Made by a program: the position numbers and the translations under genes
Shown here: in pieces, positions 26,203-37,576 of the stretch
How positions within the stretch are numbered: the stretch's first letter is position 1
How the letters are laid out: every line of letters begins with the position of its first letter
Notes under the pieces: generated by a model
Databases searched by the model: none
The model's input: the letters and a program-made list of their open reading frames with translations, nothing else
What the model was told of the DNA's origin: nothing
Origin: Billgrantia saliphila
GTDB lineage: Bacteria > Pseudomonadota > Gammaproteobacteria > Pseudomonadales > Halomonadaceae
Reading direction: 5' to 3'
DNA: 64,000 bases
NCBI RefSeq assembly: GCF_002930105.1
Contig: NZ_PJRN01000002.1
Span: 300,340-364,339, forward strand

Positions 26203-27108
26203 TCAGCGATTAAGCCGGTTATGAATGGCAGTGGCAGCAATCGATGCCTGACCGGTGGCCACCGTGATCTGACTCAATTGGTTGGTCATGTCGCCCGCGG
26301 CATAGAGTCCTTCGATTCCAGTCTGCATATGGGGATTCACCACCAGATACCCCTGCGGATTTCTCAACGCTCCCAGATTCGTGCCTAGCTCGCTGCGTAC
26401 CTGAGTTCCCAAGGCGCAATATACCGCATCGAAACAGTGCTCGGTGCCGTCATCCATGCGCACGAAAATACCTTTGCCTGCATCGCCGTACATGGCGGTC
26501 ACCTTTGTCTGTACCAGTACGATATTCTCGCGCGCCAGGCGCTCCGTCGACGCGGTATCCAGGTAAGCGCCACCTTCGATATCGATCAGGGTCAGATCGG
26601 CACTGAATCGCTTGATGAACGCCGCCTCCCCAACGCCATGTTCGTCACGGGCGATGATGCCGATGCGCTCTCGCGTGTATTCGAATCCATCGCAGATGGG
26701 GCAGTAGCGGATCAAGCCGCCTTTCTTTACTGCCTCGAAGCCTTCCATCTGGGGTTCGATATCGACAACGCCAGTCGCCAGCAGTACCGTCCGTGACCGC
26801 AAGACTTCCGTTTCGGTCATGACGTTGAACAAGCCATCTTCGGTGCGCTCCAGACGCTCTACCCGCCCGGGCGTCACCCATCCCCCGTTTGCCTCAAGTT
26901 GCGCCCGGAGCCGCTCCAATAGCTCATGACCGCTGATACCGTCGCCGAAGCCGGGGTAGTTGAAAGTTCGCGGGATAAGCGCGGCACGGCTTTTCCCCTC
27001 ATCGATGATGCGGATATCCCGCAGGAAACGCCGTAGATAGATACCGGCAGCCAACCCGGCGGGGCCGGCACCGACGATCACGCAGTCGATCGTGGCAACC
27101 TCTTCCAT
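26203..27108 (-). CDS. Thioredoxin-reductase-like NAD(P)/FAD oxidoreductase
   Basis: This 301-residue flavoprotein has an N-terminal FAD motif (VGAGPAGLAAGIYL, 12-25), a redox-active cysteine pair CPICDGFEY, and a C-terminal FAD segment GLYAAGDMTNQLSQITVATG. The NAD(P) motif is weak (GIIARDEHGVGEAAFI instead of a clear GxGxxA), so it may differ from standard TrxB in cofactor use. The chosen start follows AGGGAGA. It is six bases upstream of the methyltransferase start, so the two genes and yjbQ look like one operon. Confidence 0.82.
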   Translation of the reverse strand: MEEVATIDCVIVGAGPAGLAAGIYLRRFLRDIRIIDEGKSRAALIPRTFNYPGFGDGISGHELLERLRAQLEANGGWVTPGRVERLERTEDGLFNVMTETEVLRSRTVLLATGVVDIEPQMEGFEAVKKGGLIRYCPICDGFEYTRERIGIIARDEHGVGEAAFIKRFSADLTLIDIEGGAYLDTASTERLARENIVLVQTKVTAMYGDAGKGIFVRMDDGTEHCFDAVYCALGTQVRSELGTNLGALRNPQGYLVVNPHMQTGIEGLYAAGDMTNQLSQITVATGQASIAATAIHNRLNR

Positions 27109-27350
27109 TTTTTCTCTCCCTGAATGCGACGCAGCCAAAGTCCTTTTTGTGCAGCCTGTTGCCATCTCAGTGTCGGCCCGATTCCCGGCATCGTCCATAC
27201 AGGTCGTCTCCAGACAGTCCAGCAGAACGCCAACGCCACGAGGCAGGCATAAAAAAAGCGCGACAGGGTCGCACCAAGCTCACCACCAGGGGTGACGAGA
27301 GAGCCACTTCAGTCGGCCATGGAGCGTCGACGCTCACGAATCAGGGAGGG

Positions 27351-27382
27351 TCGCGCAGCCCGGCCACAGCCGGGCTGCGCGA
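27351..27382 (-). terminator. Strong hairpin after the aldehyde dehydrogenase gene
   Basis: TCGCGCAGCCCGGC and GCCGGGCTGCGCGA form a perfect 14-bp stem around CACA, four bases beyond the stop of the aldehyde dehydrogenase. No T tract follows. Confidence 0.75.
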
Positions 27383-27386
27383 ATGC

Positions 27387-28907
27387 TCAGAAGAAACCGA
27401 GCGGGTTGACGTCGTAGCTGACCAGCAGGTTCTTGGTCTGCTGGTAGTGCTCGAGTGCCACTTTGTGGGTTTCGCGACCGACGCCGGACTTCTTGTAGCC
27501 ACCAAAGGCGGCATGCGCCGGGTACTGGTGGTAGCAGTTGGTCCACACACGGCCAGCCTGGATGCCGCGCCCCATGCGGAAGGCGACGTTGATGTCGCGG
27601 CTCCACACGCCGGCGCCGAGGCCGAATTCGGTGTCGTTGGCGATGGCCAGCGCCTCTTCCTCGTCCTTGAAGGTAGTCACCGCCACCACCGGGCCGAAGA
27701 TCTCCTCCTGGAACACGCGCATCTTGTTGTTGCCTTTCAGCAGCGTCGGCTGGATGTAGTACCCCTTGTCGTAGGCCGGGTCGAAGCTCTCCTTGTTGCC
27801 GCCGGTGAGGAACTCGGCGCCCTCCTCGCGGGCGATGTCCATGTAGGACATGATCTTGTCGAACTGCTCCTGGGAGGCCTGAGCGCCGACCTGGACGTCG
27901 GTATCCAGCGGGTTGCCGCGCTTGATCGCCTGCACCCGCTCCATGACCTTGGCCATGAAGGCGTCGTAGATGCTCTCCTGGATCAGCGCCCGCGACGGGC
28001 AGGTGCACACCTCGCCCTGGTTGAAGAAGGCCAGCACCAGGCCTTCCGCCGCCTTCTCGATGAATGCCGGCTCGGCGTCCATGATGTCGGCGAAGTAGAT
28101 GTTGGGCGACTTGCCACCGAGCTCCACGGTGGAGGGAATGATGTTCTCAGCGGCGCACTTGAGGATGTGCGACCCCACCGGGGTCGAGCCGGTAAAGGCG
28201 ATCTTGGCGATGCGCTTGCTGGTCGCCAGCGCCTGGCCGGCCTCGGCGCCGTAGCCGTTGACCACATTGACCACACCCGGCGGCAGCAGGTCGCCGACCA
28301 GCTTCATCAGTTTGAGGATCGAGGCCGGGGTCTGCTCGGCGGGCTTGAGCACCACGCAGTTGCCGGCAGCCAGCGCCGGGGCCAGCTTCCATACCGCCAT
28401 CAGCAGAGGGAAGTTCCACGGGATGATCTGCCCCACCACGCCCAGCGGCTCATGAAAGTGATAGGAGACGGTATTGGCGTCGATATCTGCGGCAGTGCCC
28501 TCCTGAGCGCGGATGCAACCGGCGAAGTAGCGGAAGTGGTCGACGGCCAGCGGGATGTCGGCGTTGATGGTTTCGCGCACCGCCTTGCCGTTGTCCCAGG
28601 TTTCGGCCACGGCCAGCATCTCCAGGTTCTGCTCGATGCGGTCGGCGATCTTGAGCAGGATGTTGCTGCGCTCGGCGGCGGAGGTGCGCCCCCAGGCGGG
28701 TGCGGCGGCATGGGCGGCATCGAGCGCTTTCTCGATATCCTCGGCGGTCGAGCGGGGGATCTCACAGAAGACTTCCCCGTTGACTGGGCTGACGTTGTCG
28801 AAGTACTGCCCCTGCACCGGCGGCACGAATTCGCCGCCGATGTAGTTGCCGTAGCGCTTGTCGAAGGAGACGACGGAATCGGGGCTGCCCGGGTTGGCGT
28901 AGATCAT
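27387..28907 (-). CDS. exaC: NAD-dependent aldehyde dehydrogenase, ExaC/AldB type
   Basis: This 506-residue aldehyde dehydrogenase has the catalytic Glu in [10 protein letters not shown] and the nucleophilic Cys in [12 protein letters not shown]. The vicinal cysteine arrangement and the C-terminal [15 protein letters not shown] are typical of the ExaC/AldB acetaldehyde dehydrogenases that act after quinoprotein alcohol dehydrogenase. It follows pqqF in the same direction with a 270-bp gap, supporting a role in PQQ-dependent alcohol oxidation. AGGAG precedes the ATG. Confidence 0.9.
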   Translation of the reverse strand: MIYANPGSPDSVVSFDKRYGNYIGGEFVPPVQGQYFDNVSPVNGEVFCEIPRSTAEDIEKALDAAHAAAPAWGRTSAAERSNILLKIADRIEQNLEMLAVAETWDNGKAVRETINADIPLAVDHFRYFAGCIRAQEGTAADIDANTVSYHFHEPLGVVGQIIPWNFPLLMAVWKLAPALAAGNCVVLKPAEQTPASILKLMKLVGDLLPPGVVNVVNGYGAEAGQALATSKRIAKIAFTGSTPVGSHILKCAAENIIPSTVELGGKSPNIYFADIMDAEPAFIEKAAEGLVLAFFNQGEVCTCPSRALIQESIYDAFMAKVMERVQAIKRGNPLDTDVQVGAQASQEQFDKIMSYMDIAREEGAEFLTGGNKESFDPAYDKGYYIQPTLLKGNNKMRVFQEEIFGPVVAVTTFKDEEEALAIANDTEFGLGAGVWSRDINVAFRMGRGIQAGRVWTNCYHQYPAHAAFGGYKKSGVGRETHKVALEHYQQTKNLLVSYDVNPLGFF

Positions 28908-29110
28908 GGCTTGCTCTCCTGACGGTAGGGACGACTCTGAGGGGTTCGGCGGACGTCTCGCTGCGTCGTTGACCGGACCTGACGTTGAGCCTAGTGGAAT
29001 CTTGGAATCGAGCCATACTGCGATGGCGTCATGACGGCTGGGCCTTTGGTAGTAGCTCGCGAGGTGCCTGACATGGCTGGGCATTCGCTCACCGAGCGGC
29101 ACCGAAAAAC

Positions 29111-29125
29111 GTTCCGCCAGGGAAC
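29111..29125. promoter_or_regulatory. Inverted repeat upstream of exaC
   Basis: GTTCC-N5-GGAAC lies about 200 bp upstream of the aldehyde dehydrogenase start in the 270-bp gap after pqqF. The position and symmetry would suit an upstream activator site. I could not find a convincing sigma-54 promoter, so this is tentative. Confidence 0.25.
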
Positions 29126-29177
29126 ACGGCCATGGCAAAGACTTGCGCGATAAACGCTGCCCAGCGCGTCGACGTTG

Positions 29178-31877
29178 TCAGTTGTGCAGCCAGACCCGCG
29201 CGGCCGGAAGCAGCTCAACGCGATAGAAGCGATGGATCTCGTCGAAGGAGAGAGTGGCGATCGCCTCCACGACACGTTGGGGTTCTTGCTCGGCAAGCTC
29301 GCTCCGGGTCAGCCGGGCCCACCAGCACGCCCTTTGCGCGGCGGGATCGCGCTGCGCGCACGTCAGGCTCTGCAGCAGCCCTTCTCGATAGCGGGCGAAG
29401 TCTTCGGCCGACAGCCCTTGGGTATCGGCACCGAAGGCGTCAACGAATTCGCGTAGCTCCCGGCGCAGCGCGGGCACCGAGAGCGAAGGCGACTGAACGA
29501 GCAGGATCAGCCCCGGCCGTTCGTGGAGCGGATGATAGCGGGCCAGCACCACGTAGCCGAGCTGACGTTCGACGCGCAGGCGCTGGTAGAGCCGATCGTG
29601 CAGCAGCAGCGCCAGCAGCCGGTGACACGCCTGTTGCCGCGGCGAGGCATCCGCCGCCGGAACGTAGAGCGCCACCGCGCTGTCCGGCTGGGAGGCAAGC
29701 AGCCGCTGGCGATATTCGCGGCCGGCCTGCAGAAAGGTGATCGGGGCGGCGGGCGAAACGACTGTGCACGAGCTTTCGCCGGGGAAGCACGCGGCCAGGG
29801 CGGCATCGATACGCCGCGCGCGCGCGCGCCCAAGCGGACCCGCCAGCAGGCAGTCGATGCCCGCCGCCTGCAGGAGCTCGGCGCGCAGGGCCTCGAGCCG
29901 AGCGGACGACGCCAGCGCCAGTTCGGCCAGCAGCGTCTCTTCGCTGCTGCCATGCCCGAGATACGCCTCCGGCAGTTGCAGCAGGCGGCGAAACGCCGGT
30001 GCTTCCCGCTGCCGAGCCCAGCGTGCTCGCAGCGCTTCGCGCGCCTGTTCGAAGCGGGGCGGTTCGATGCCGGCACCGGCGAGACGCTCCAGCGACCGCG
30101 ATAGCAAACGTTCCAGCGGCTGCGGCGACCCTTCGAGCCGCAGCATGATGCCTCGGGCATGGCGATTCATGGCCAGCGTCAAACCGGCCTCCCGGGCCTG
30201 CTGCAGCTCGCCGCTCATCTCCTCCTCCAGCCAGGCGAGCAGCAGCTCGGCGTGCACGCTATCCGTCAGGTCCGGCGCGCGCGGCATCGCCAGGCTCAGC
30301 CAGACGGCAGCGTCGCCCATTGAGGGCGCATGCGGGCGAAACCCGACCCGCCATCTTTTCGTCTGGCGCAGACTCTCGAACTCGGCATCCTCGCTGTCGC
30401 CCTTCCCGCTCTCTTCCACCTTCGCCGTTTCCCCGAGCTCGGGCTCCGTTTCCGGTCCAGCGGCCAGGAAAGAATTGGGTGGCGGTAAGGTGAAAGCCGT
30501 CGCCTCGTGCTGCGCCTCGACGAGTCCGCTTCCAGGCGCATCGAGGCGATAGCGCATCGGGAACCAGGGCGAGACGCGATCGCCCCGAACCGAGGGGGCG
30601 GCGAACAGTGTCAACGAATTGTGAGGAGCCAAGTGGGTCAGGCAACTCGTCAGGGCAAGCGGCGTGATCGTCTCCTTCCGGTAGGGGCCAAGCAGCGCCT
30701 CCTCGAGGGGATAGCGATGGAGCCGGTCGGCCAGCGCCTTGGCGAATTCGAGGCTGGAAGCCATCGCCGCGCGCCGGAAACGCCGCTGCTCCATGAGCCG
30801 CTGCTCTCGATAGCGCCACTCGGCGATGCCTTCGATCCCGATTCGGCGCAGATAGGCGAAGAGCGCCGCAGCCACGGCTTGCGCATGGTATCCGCCATCG
30901 ACAGTAAGACCGAACCGGATCTGATAGAGGCCCTGCGGCGCGGTGTCGAGCAGCATCGAGGCGTCGATATCATTCAGCCAGCCACGCTCACGCAGCCAGG
31001 CGTAGAGGCCGCCGGCACCGCGATACGTCAGCAGACGCGACAGTACCTCCCATGCCGCCGGCGCTTCATCCTCCGCCGGAGCGGGCACCGGAAAGCACAG
31101 GCGCAGCTCATGCCCTTCGCGCCGCTCCAACGCCAGGCGCAGCGGCAGCCTGGCAGGGGGCAGCAGGGCCGGCCAGACGGGCGGCGTACAAGCCGGCCTG
31201 CCAGGCACGTCCGCGAAGCGGTGCCGCACCAGTTGCTCGAGAGTGTCGACGGGCAGGTTCGCGACCACCGCCAGTCGCAGGTTGGCAGCGCCGTAGTAAC
31301 GATGGTGGAACGCCACCAGGGCTTGGCGCAATGCCTCCGGGTCGCCGGCCAGGGTATCGCGGTTGCCGGCGAAGAAACGACTGGCAGGATGCTGCGGATC
31401 GAGTACCTGCTTGATCACCCCCAGCACGCCCTGCTCCTCGTCCTCCCGCCGGGCGTGGTATTCCGCGTCGATGACCTTGCGTTCCCGCGCGATGGCCGCC
31501 GCGTCCAGGCGCGGGGCCACGAAGAACCGGGCCAGCCGGTCCAGCGCCCCGTCCAGTTGTCCCGGCGGGATCTCGAAGAAGTAGCGGGTCTGGTCGATCT
31601 GCGTCGTGGCGTTGTAACGTCCGCCGTGGCCTTGGACATAGGTCGCGAAGTCATCCTCGGCGGGATAGCGGTCGGAGCCCAGGAACAGCATGTGCTCGAG
31701 CAGGTGCGCCAACCCGGCGAGATCGGTCGGCTCGTGGGCGCTACCCGCGCCGACGCTCACCGCGGCGGCCGCCAGTTCGGCGTCGGCATCGGCGACGAGC
31801 AGCACGGAGAGGCCGTTGGCCAGCTCCAGCGAGCGAGCCTCGCATACCTCCTCACCGCTGGCCAAGCAATGACTCAT
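29178..31877 (-). CDS. pqqF: PQQ biosynthesis peptidase PqqF
   Basis: This 899-residue M16 (insulinase-like) zinc peptidase has the inverted zinc motif HLLEH in [17 protein letters not shown] (about residues 45-61) followed by the distal Glu region [21 protein letters not shown]. The C-terminal half is a degenerate inactive repeat, as in the family. PqqF, with or without PqqG, trims the modified PqqA peptide. The start overlaps the pqqE stop (ATGA). It is the last gene of pqqABCDEF. Confidence 0.88.
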   Translation of the reverse strand: MSHCLASGEEVCEARSLELANGLSVLLVADADAELAAAAVSVGAGSAHEPTDLAGLAHLLEHMLFLGSDRYPAEDDFATYVQGHGGRYNATTQIDQTRYFFEIPPGQLDGALDRLARFFVAPRLDAAAIARERKVIDAEYHARREDEEQGVLGVIKQVLDPQHPASRFFAGNRDTLAGDPEALRQALVAFHHRYYGAANLRLAVVANLPVDTLEQLVRHRFADVPGRPACTPPVWPALLPPARLPLRLALERREGHELRLCFPVPAPAEDEAPAAWEVLSRLLTYRGAGGLYAWLRERGWLNDIDASMLLDTAPQGLYQIRFGLTVDGGYHAQAVAAALFAYLRRIGIEGIAEWRYREQRLMEQRRFRRAAMASSLEFAKALADRLHRYPLEEALLGPYRKETITPLALTSCLTHLAPHNSLTLFAAPSVRGDRVSPWFPMRYRLDAPGSGLVEAQHEATAFTLPPPNSFLAAGPETEPELGETAKVEESGKGDSEDAEFESLRQTKRWRVGFRPHAPSMGDAAVWLSLAMPRAPDLTDSVHAELLLAWLEEEMSGELQQAREAGLTLAMNRHARGIMLRLEGSPQPLERLLSRSLERLAGAGIEPPRFEQAREALRARWARQREAPAFRRLLQLPEAYLGHGSSEETLLAELALASSARLEALRAELLQAAGIDCLLAGPLGRARARRIDAALAACFPGESSCTVVSPAAPITFLQAGREYRQRLLASQPDSAVALYVPAADASPRQQACHRLLALLLHDRLYQRLRVERQLGYVVLARYHPLHERPGLILLVQSPSLSVPALRRELREFVDAFGADTQGLSAEDFARYREGLLQSLTCAQRDPAAQRACWWARLTRSELAEQEPQRVVEAIATLSFDEIHRFYRVELLPAARVWLHN

Positions 31878-33028
31878 TGACGGCAGAACACCTGCGACTC
31901 GTGCATGTTGCGCGGGGTCAGCTGTTCGACACGGCGCAGATCGGCGCTCGCCGCCTCGCGGGCAGCTTCGATCAGGCCATGATGCGGCGAGTATTCGCAC
32001 ACCGGATCGGCGGCGGCGGGATCCCCGGTCAGCAGGTAGGCCTGACAGCGACATCCACCGAAATCGCGCCCTCGTTCATCGCAATCTCGACAGGGTGAGC
32101 GCATCCAGGCGTCGCCGCGATAGCGGTTGAAGGGCTCGCTGTCGTACCAGATCTCTTGCAAACGCCGCTCGCGCACGTTGGGGAAGGTCATCGGCAGCAT
32201 TCGCGCACTGTGGCACGGCAATACCGCGCCGTCCGGGGCCACGGTCATGAAGATCGCGCCCCAGCCGCCCATGCACGCCTTGGGCCGCTCGGCGTAGTAG
32301 TCGGGCACCACGAACAGCAGGCGCATGTCGCGCCCCTTCGCCGCCAGCCGTTCGCGCCAGCGTGCGGTGGTAGCCTCGGCCACCTCGAGTTGCTCGCGGC
32401 TCGGCAGCAGGCCCTCGCGATTGAGCTGGGCCCAGCCGTACATCTGGCAGTTGGCGAGCTCCACCGCGTCGGCCCCCAGCGCATCGCACAGGGCAATGAT
32501 GGCGTCGAGCTCCTCGATGTTGTGGCGATGCAGCACCACGTTGAGCACCATCGGGTAACCTGCGGCCTTGACCGCGCGTGCCATGGCGAGCTTCTTGGCG
32601 TGCGCCTTGGGCGAGCCGGCCACCGCGGCGGCCACGTCGGCGTCGCCTGCCTGCAGGCTGATCTGGATATGATCGAGCCCGGCTTCGCGCAGCGCCATGA
32701 TGCGCGCCTCGTCGAGGCCCAATGCGGAGGTGATCAGGTTAGTATAGAAACCGAGCCCTCGCGCTTCGGCAACCAGCGTTTCGAGATCGCGCCGCACCAG
32801 CGGCTCGCCGCCCGAAAAGCCAAGCTGCACCGCGCCCATGGCGCGGGCCTGGCGCATGGTGTCGATCCACTCCTCGGTGGTCAGCTCGTCGCGGTAGGCG
32901 GCGAAGTCGAGCGGATTCGAGCAGTAGGCGCACTGCAGCGGGCAGCGATAGGTCAACTCGGCGAGCAGCCACAGCGGCGCGCCGATGCCGCGCGTTTCGG
33001 CGGACTGGGCGTGGGCAAGGTCAGTCAT
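31874..33028 (-). CDS. pqqE: PqqA peptide cyclase PqqE (radical SAM)
   Basis: This 384-residue radical SAM/SPASM enzyme has the AdoMet cluster motif CPLQCAYC at about residues 28-35. C-terminal auxiliary-cluster cysteines appear in [25 protein letters not shown] and GGCRCQAY. It forms the carbon-carbon bond between Glu15 and Tyr19 of PqqA, working with the PqqD chaperone. The MTDLAHAQ start is supported by family length; it lies within a few bases of the pqqD stop. Confidence 0.96.
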   Translation of the reverse strand: MTDLAHAQSAETRGIGAPLWLLAELTYRCPLQCAYCSNPLDFAAYRDELTTEEWIDTMRQARAMGAVQLGFSGGEPLVRRDLETLVAEARGLGFYTNLITSALGLDEARIMALREAGLDHIQISLQAGDADVAAAVAGSPKAHAKKLAMARAVKAAGYPMVLNVVLHRHNIEELDAIIALCDALGADAVELANCQMYGWAQLNREGLLPSREQLEVAEATTARWRERLAAKGRDMRLLFVVPDYYAERPKACMGGWGAIFMTVAPDGAVLPCHSARMLPMTFPNVRERRLQEIWYDSEPFNRYRGDAWMRSPCRDCDERGRDFGGCRCQAYLLTGDPAAADPVCEYSPHHGLIEAAREAASADLRRVEQLTPRNMHESQVFCRQ

Positions 33029-33308
33029 GGTGAATCCAGCCCTGTTGCGAGGCGTCGGCGAGAAAATCGCGCACGTCCTGGGCGAGTTCACCGCTCGGGG
33101 CCTCGGGGTAGCGTCGAGTGAGCTCATCGATCAACGCACCGACGTCGCGCTCGCCGTCGAGCAGCGACAGGATCGCGCCGGCACTGTCGTTGAGCTGCAC
33201 CATTCCCTCAGGATAGAGCAATACATGGCGCCCCTGGGCTTCTTCCCATTGCAGCCGCCATCCGGGACGCAGGCGGTAGACGGTACGGGCATCGACGGGG
33301 GCGTTCAT
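33021..33308 (-). CDS. pqqD: PqqA-binding chaperone PqqD
   Basis: This 95-residue PqqD has the conserved pattern [20 protein letters not shown], then [16 protein letters not shown] and a helical C-terminus ending QQGWIHHD. It is a RiPP-recognition element that presents the PqqA precursor to PqqE. It overlaps pqqC by four bases (ATGA) and pqqE by eight bases. Confidence 0.95.
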   Translation of the reverse strand: MNAPVDARTVYRLRPGWRLQWEEAQGRHVLLYPEGMVQLNDSAGAILSLLDGERDVGALIDELTRRYPEAPSGELAQDVRDFLADASQQGWIHHD

Positions 33309-34132
33309 GACAGCCCCCGGTGGTAGACACGCCGGTCGGTGACGCTGTGGTAAGGAGGGCGGTCGAGCTGATACGCCAGCGTCATGGCATCGAGCATCGT
33401 CCACAGCACGTCGAGCTTGAACTGCAGGATCTCCAGCGCGCGCTGCTGGGCCGCGGCGGTGGTGCAAATATCAAGTGCCAGCGCCAGGCCGTGCTCGACA
33501 TCGCGGCGCGCCTCGGTCAATCGCTTGCGAAAATAGCCGTAGCCCGTCGCATCGATCCAGGGGTAGTGCTGGGGCCAGGTATCGAGGCGGCTCTGGTGGG
33601 CACGTGGCGCGAACAGCTCGGTGAGCGACGAGATCGCCGCCTCCCGCCAGTCGGCTCGGCGCACGAAGTTCAGGTAGGCATCCACCGCAAAACGCACTCC
33701 GGGCAGCACGTGCTTCTGGGACCAGAGCTCCTCGCGGGTGAGGCCCACCGCCTCGCCAAGCGCCAGCCAGGCCTCGATACCGCCGGGGTCGTCACCGTAG
33801 CCGTCGTGATCGAGCAGGCGCTGGGTCCAGCGCCGCCGGGTCTCCGCGTCGGGGCAGTTGGCCAGCAGCGCGGCATCCTTCTGCGGAATCATCACCTGAT
33901 AGTAGAAGCGGTTGGCCACCCAACCGCGAATCTGTGCCGGCGTGGCGCGCCCTTCGGCCATGTCGACCTGGTACGGGTGATGGATATGGTAATAGTCGCC
34001 CTTGGCCATCAGTGCGGCATGAAAGGCTTCACGATCCAGCGCTTGAGGATCGGGTGACGCCCCCGTGGACGTCAAGGGTGATGCAAGCGATGGCATGGCG
34101 GCGTCTCCGGCGGAGGTGAAAGACGGAATCAT
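33305..34132 (-). CDS. pqqC: Pyrroloquinoline-quinone synthase PqqC
   Basis: This 275-residue cofactorless oxidase catalyses the final ring closure and oxidation to PQQ. Conserved segments include [51 protein letters not shown] and the C-terminal [12 protein letters not shown]. The first 25 or so residues are a low-complexity extension relative to shorter homologues; an internal Met at residue 13 is an alternative start. ATG 34132 lies five bases beyond the pqqB stop. Confidence 0.95.
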   Translation of the reverse strand: MIPSFTSAGDAAMPSLASPLTSTGASPDPQALDREAFHAALMAKGDYYHIHHPYQVDMAEGRATPAQIRGWVANRFYYQVMIPQKDAALLANCPDAETRRRWTQRLLDHDGYGDDPGGIEAWLALGEAVGLTREELWSQKHVLPGVRFAVDAYLNFVRRADWREAAISSLTELFAPRAHQSRLDTWPQHYPWIDATGYGYFRKRLTEARRDVEHGLALALDICTTAAAQQRALEILQFKLDVLWTMLDAMTLAYQLDRPPYHSVTDRRVYHRGLS

Positions 34133-34137
34133 CGCGT

Positions 34138-35067
34138 TCAAGGCTCGATGCGCATCCCGTCGAAAGCGACCTCGATGCGATGCTTCTCGAGCTCGGCCCG
34201 CTCGGGCGAGCCCTCGTCGAGAATCGGATTGGTATTGTTGATATGGATGAGCACACGGCGGATCGCGGCAGGCAGTGCGTCGAGCTCCTCGATCAACCCA
34301 CCCTTTCCGGCGAGCGCCAGGTGGCCCATCTCGCGGCCCGTCCTGTCGGTGATGCCCAGTCGGGCCATCTCGTCATCGTGCCACAGGGTGCCGTCGATCA
34401 GCACGCAATCTGCGCGAGCGAGCCAGGCGCGTAGGGCGTTGTCCGGCCGTCCCAGCCCCGGGGCGTAGAACAGCGAGCCGCCCTTGACCGTATCCTCGAT
34501 GAACAGGCCGATATTGTCGCCAGGCGTGGTCGCGCCGCGGCGAGGCGAGTAGGGTGGCGCATTGCTCTCCAGCGCCACCGCGGTCATGCGCAGCCCGGGA
34601 CAGCTCGGCACCTCGAAGACCGCCTGGCGATGGTCGCCATCGATGGCGATCGGCCGCCAGTTCAGGCCGCCCTGCCAGTGCTCAAGCATGGGAAACAGCG
34701 GAAAGCCTCCGCTCAGGTCCGCGTGCACGTTGGGTGTGCACCAGACATCCAGCGGGCAGCCCTCGCGCAGCGACAGCAGTCCAGTGACGTGGTCGATCTG
34801 GGCATCGATCAGCAGTACCTCGGCGATACCGGTATCGCGAATGCCGCGTCTGGGCTGTAGTTCCGGATTGGCAGCGATCTGGGCGCGAATGTCGGGCGAG
34901 GCGTTGCACAATAGCCAGCGTTCGCCATCGCTGCTGATGGCGATCGACGACTGCGTGCGTGACGTGAGACCCGAAACGCCCTGCCGCACTCGACGGCAAT
35001 TGGGGCAGTGGCAGTTCCACTGGGGGAAGCCGCCCCCGGCCGCGGCGCCGAGGATGATGACCTGCAT
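34138..35067 (-). CDS. pqqB: PQQ biosynthesis protein PqqB
   Basis: This 309-residue metallo-beta-lactamase-fold protein opens with [19 protein letters not shown], whose cysteines bind a structural metal, followed by [17 protein letters not shown]. PqqB is an iron-dependent hydroxylase acting on the crosslinked Glu-Tyr diamino-acid intermediate. It follows pqqA after a spacer with a hairpin. Confidence 0.96.
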   Translation of the reverse strand: MQVIILGAAAGGGFPQWNCHCPNCRRVRQGVSGLTSRTQSSIAISSDGERWLLCNASPDIRAQIAANPELQPRRGIRDTGIAEVLLIDAQIDHVTGLLSLREGCPLDVWCTPNVHADLSGGFPLFPMLEHWQGGLNWRPIAIDGDHRQAVFEVPSCPGLRMTAVALESNAPPYSPRRGATTPGDNIGLFIEDTVKGGSLFYAPGLGRPDNALRAWLARADCVLIDGTLWHDDEMARLGITDRTGREMGHLALAGKGGLIEELDALPAAIRRVLIHINNTNPILDEGSPERAELEKHRIEVAFDGMRIEP

Positions 35068-35099
35068 GCCTGGCCCTCTTGGTTGTCTTGACTGGTGCA

Positions 35100-35120
35100 G
35101 CGGGGCCGACGCGACCCCGC
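35100..35120 (-). promoter_or_regulatory. Hairpin between pqqA and pqqB
   Basis: Read on the minus strand, GCGGGGTCG-CGT-CGGCCCCGC forms a 9-bp stem with one G-U pair, eight bases after the pqqA stop. It probably gives excess pqqA message over the rest of the operon, which suits a peptide consumed stoichiometrically. Confidence 0.6.
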
Positions 35121-35128
35121 CGTCACGG

Positions 35129-35200
35129 TCAGCGGTTGGCGATATAGAGAGTCACTTCGAAACCGAGGCGAATATTCTGGTAGGTCGGCTTGGTCCACAT
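35129..35200 (-). CDS. pqqA: PQQ precursor peptide PqqA
   Basis: This 23-residue peptide begins [16 protein letters not shown] and ends TLYIANR. The Glu15 and Tyr19 that supply the PQQ skeleton are both present with the required three-residue spacing. CAGGAG precedes the ATG at good distance. It is the first gene of pqqABCDEF; 158 bp separate it from the sensor-kinase gene upstream, enough for its own promoter. Confidence 0.96.
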   Translation of the reverse strand: MWTKPTYQNIRLGFEVTLYIANR

Positions 35201-35358
35201 GTTGCGCGCTCCTGTGAATCGATTGTTCGGCGTCTGCCACTCACAGTTAAGCACTCGTGCGGCGATATCGGTGCACTACTTTGGAAGGAGATGCCTCGTC
35301 TTTTTGTACCCACCGCAGCAATATGCCGCGCGAAACCTTCGCCGTCGCCGCACCGGGC

Positions 35359-37533
35359 CTAGGCCAGCCTGTCGACCCACTCGCCCAGCGCCTCAAGAGT
35401 GGGTAGCACGGCGGCGTCCAGGGCCGCGAGTTCGGCGCCGACCTCGGCTCGACGCCCCTCGCGTGCCAGCACCTCGAGCCGCCCGGCCCGCTCCGTCAGC
35501 TCGTAGGCGCCCACACTGCCCGACTCGCCCTTGAGGCGATGCGCCAACGCGGCCAGTGCCGACAGGTCGCCCCGCTCCATGGCTGCCTGAAGTCGGTGGC
35601 CATAGTCGCGCAGCTGATCGCGGTGCACCGCCACCAGCCTGGCCAGCGCCGACGGCCCCAGCGAGTCGCACAGCTCGGCGAGCATGACCTCGTCGAGGAG
35701 CGCCGACTCGCGGCGGCCGGCGGTGGCCGGGGCCGCCCCGCGGTCGTCGTCTTCGGGTAGCGCGCGACGCAGCGCCGCGGCGAGCTCCAGTCGGCTCAGC
35801 GGTTTGGTCAGGTAGTCGGTCATGCCCGCGTTCAGGCAGCGCTCGCGCTCCGCTCCCGGCCCTCCCGCCGTCATCGCCACGACCGGCACTCTACTCCGCC
35901 AATCCTCCACCATGCGCAGCCGGCGGGTGGTTTCCAGGCCGTCCATGCCGGGCATCTGCACGTCCATGAACAGGGCATCGAATGTCTCATGTCCGGTCAA
36001 CTCCAGCGCACGCCGGCCGCTGCCGACGACCGTCACGTGACAGCCGAAACGCTCCAGCATCGCCACCGCCACCTGCTGGTTGACGGGGTTGTCCTCCACC
36101 AGCAGGACCTTGCCGCCCCTCGGTGGCGCCAGGATCGGCAGCGGCACCGAAGGCTCCGGCTCATGGTCGGCTGCGACCGGCTCGAGCGGCAGCTCGATCC
36201 AGAAGCGACTGCCCGCACCGGGACGGCTGTCGACCCCGATCGCACCGCCCATCGCTCCGGTCAGACGCCGGCTGATGGCCAGTCCCAGGCCGGTGCCGCC
36301 ATAACGACGCGCGGTGGAGGCATCGGCCTGCCGGAAGGGCTCGAATAGCCGCTCCTGTTGCTCTTCGGGAATGCCCGGGCCGGTATCGATCACCGCCAGG
36401 CCAAGCCACCCTCGGGCGGTCAGTGCGGCTTCGATTCGCACTTCGCCCTGCTCGGTGAACTTGATCGCATTGGAAAGCAGGTTGAGCAGCACCTGACGTA
36501 AGCGCGCGGGATCGCCCATGATCTGCTCCGGCAGTACCGGTGAAATGTCGGCATTCAGCTCGAGGCCCTTGGCCTGCGCCCGCGGAGCGAAGAGTCGGCA
36601 GGCGTCCTCGATCAGAGCCGTCAGGTGAAGCGGTTGGCGCTCGAGTTCGAGCTTGCCCGACTCAATCTTGGAGAAATCGAGAATATCGTTGATCAGCTCC
36701 AGCAGACGTGCGGCACTGATGTGCAGAGTATGGGCATACTCTCGCGACTGCGCGTCCAGCGGCTGGTCCATCAACAGATCGCTCATGCCGATGACGCCGT
36801 TGAGCGGAGTGCGTATCTCGTGGCTCACGGTAGCGAGGAATTCGGACTTGGATCGACTGGCCGATTCGGCCCGCTGTGCCGTCGCCTGCAGCTCGCGGCT
36901 CAGCGATTCCAGTGAGCGTCGCGCCTCGGCATTGTCGCGCGCCTCGCGCACAAGGAAGATCACCACCAGCAGCCCCGCCAGACTCATGGCCAGGATCAGT
37001 GCCAGCAGCAGCGCATAGAGCGTCTGCAGGATTTCACGGTCGCGCGTGGCCGAGTCGGCGATGTGAGCCTTGATCTCGACGATCAGTTGCTCGGTCAATC
37101 CCGCTACTCGTTCCAGGCGATCCGAGAGTACCAAGCGTTCGCCGACCTCGAGCTGGTCGATCTCGTCGAGCAGGATATCGATGTCGTCCAGCTGCTGGAT
37201 CAATCCCGTCACCAGGCGATCGGCGAGGGGAATCTGCGCCAGCAGTTCGGTGATATCGCCGCGGCGCAGCAGGTTGACCCGGCTGTAGATCAATTCGAAG
37301 CGAAGCCGCACCGCGTCGAGCGATCTCGCATTGCCCGTCTGCTGCGCCAGGTCGCTGCGCAGCTGGACGATGTCACGATCGAGCTTGTAGACATGCCAGG
37401 CGGCATCCCCGCCTACGCTCTGGTGCAGTCCCTCCTGCCGCCATGCCACCAACCCGACCACGAACAGCGCCGCGGCGAAGAACAGCAGCACGGCCGCCGC
37501 TCCCAACCTGAACCTGAGCGGATAGCGCAGCAC
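35359..37533 (-). CDS. Hybrid sensor histidine kinase with receiver and Hpt domains
   Basis: This 724-residue protein has TM1 at about residues 10-30, a helical periplasmic sensor (35-175) and TM2 at about 178-200. HisKA (phosphoacceptor His in [15 protein letters not shown]) and HATPase ([13 protein letters not shown]) follow, then a receiver domain (Asp in [13 protein letters not shown]) and a C-terminal Hpt domain (His in [13 protein letters not shown]). This is a complete phosphorelay within one chain; the output regulator is elsewhere. The start codon is GTG. It is 43 bp downstream of the small oxidoreductase-fold gene and upstream of pqqA, so it may control alcohol oxidation genes. Confidence 0.9.
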   Translation of the reverse strand: MLRYPLRFRLGAAAVLLFFAAALFVVGLVAWRQEGLHQSVGGDAAWHVYKLDRDIVQLRSDLAQQTGNARSLDAVRLRFELIYSRVNLLRRGDITELLAQIPLADRLVTGLIQQLDDIDILLDEIDQLEVGERLVLSDRLERVAGLTEQLIVEIKAHIADSATRDREILQTLYALLLALILAMSLAGLLVVIFLVREARDNAEARRSLESLSRELQATAQRAESASRSKSEFLATVSHEIRTPLNGVIGMSDLLMDQPLDAQSREYAHTLHISAARLLELINDILDFSKIESGKLELERQPLHLTALIEDACRLFAPRAQAKGLELNADISPVLPEQIMGDPARLRQVLLNLLSNAIKFTEQGEVRIEAALTARGWLGLAVIDTGPGIPEEQQERLFEPFRQADASTARRYGGTGLGLAISRRLTGAMGGAIGVDSRPGAGSRFWIELPLEPVAADHEPEPSVPLPILAPPRGGKVLLVEDNPVNQQVAVAMLERFGCHVTVVGSGRRALELTGHETFDALFMDVQMPGMDGLETTRRLRMVEDWRSRVPVVAMTAGGPGAERERCLNAGMTDYLTKPLSRLELAAALRRALPEDDDRGAAPATAGRRESALLDEVMLAELCDSLGPSALARLVAVHRDQLRDYGHRLQAAMERGDLSALAALAHRLKGESGSVGAYELTERAGRLEVLAREGRRAEVGAELAALDAAVLPTLEALGEWVDRLA

Positions 37534-37576
37534 GCCTCATCGCTCCGCGCGAGGGCGGCGGCGACCGACAAGCGGA

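Noticed and set aside
27147..28922. Long open frame antisense to the aldehyde dehydrogenase gene
   Set aside because: High GC leaves stops rare on the opposite strand. The frame has low-complexity His/Asp/Val-rich sequence and no domain motifs, while the other strand has a clear ALDH.
28908..29177. Sigma-54 promoter for exaC
   Set aside because: A GGCAC-type element with a GC dinucleotide at the right spacing exists, but it matches the consensus too poorly to claim.
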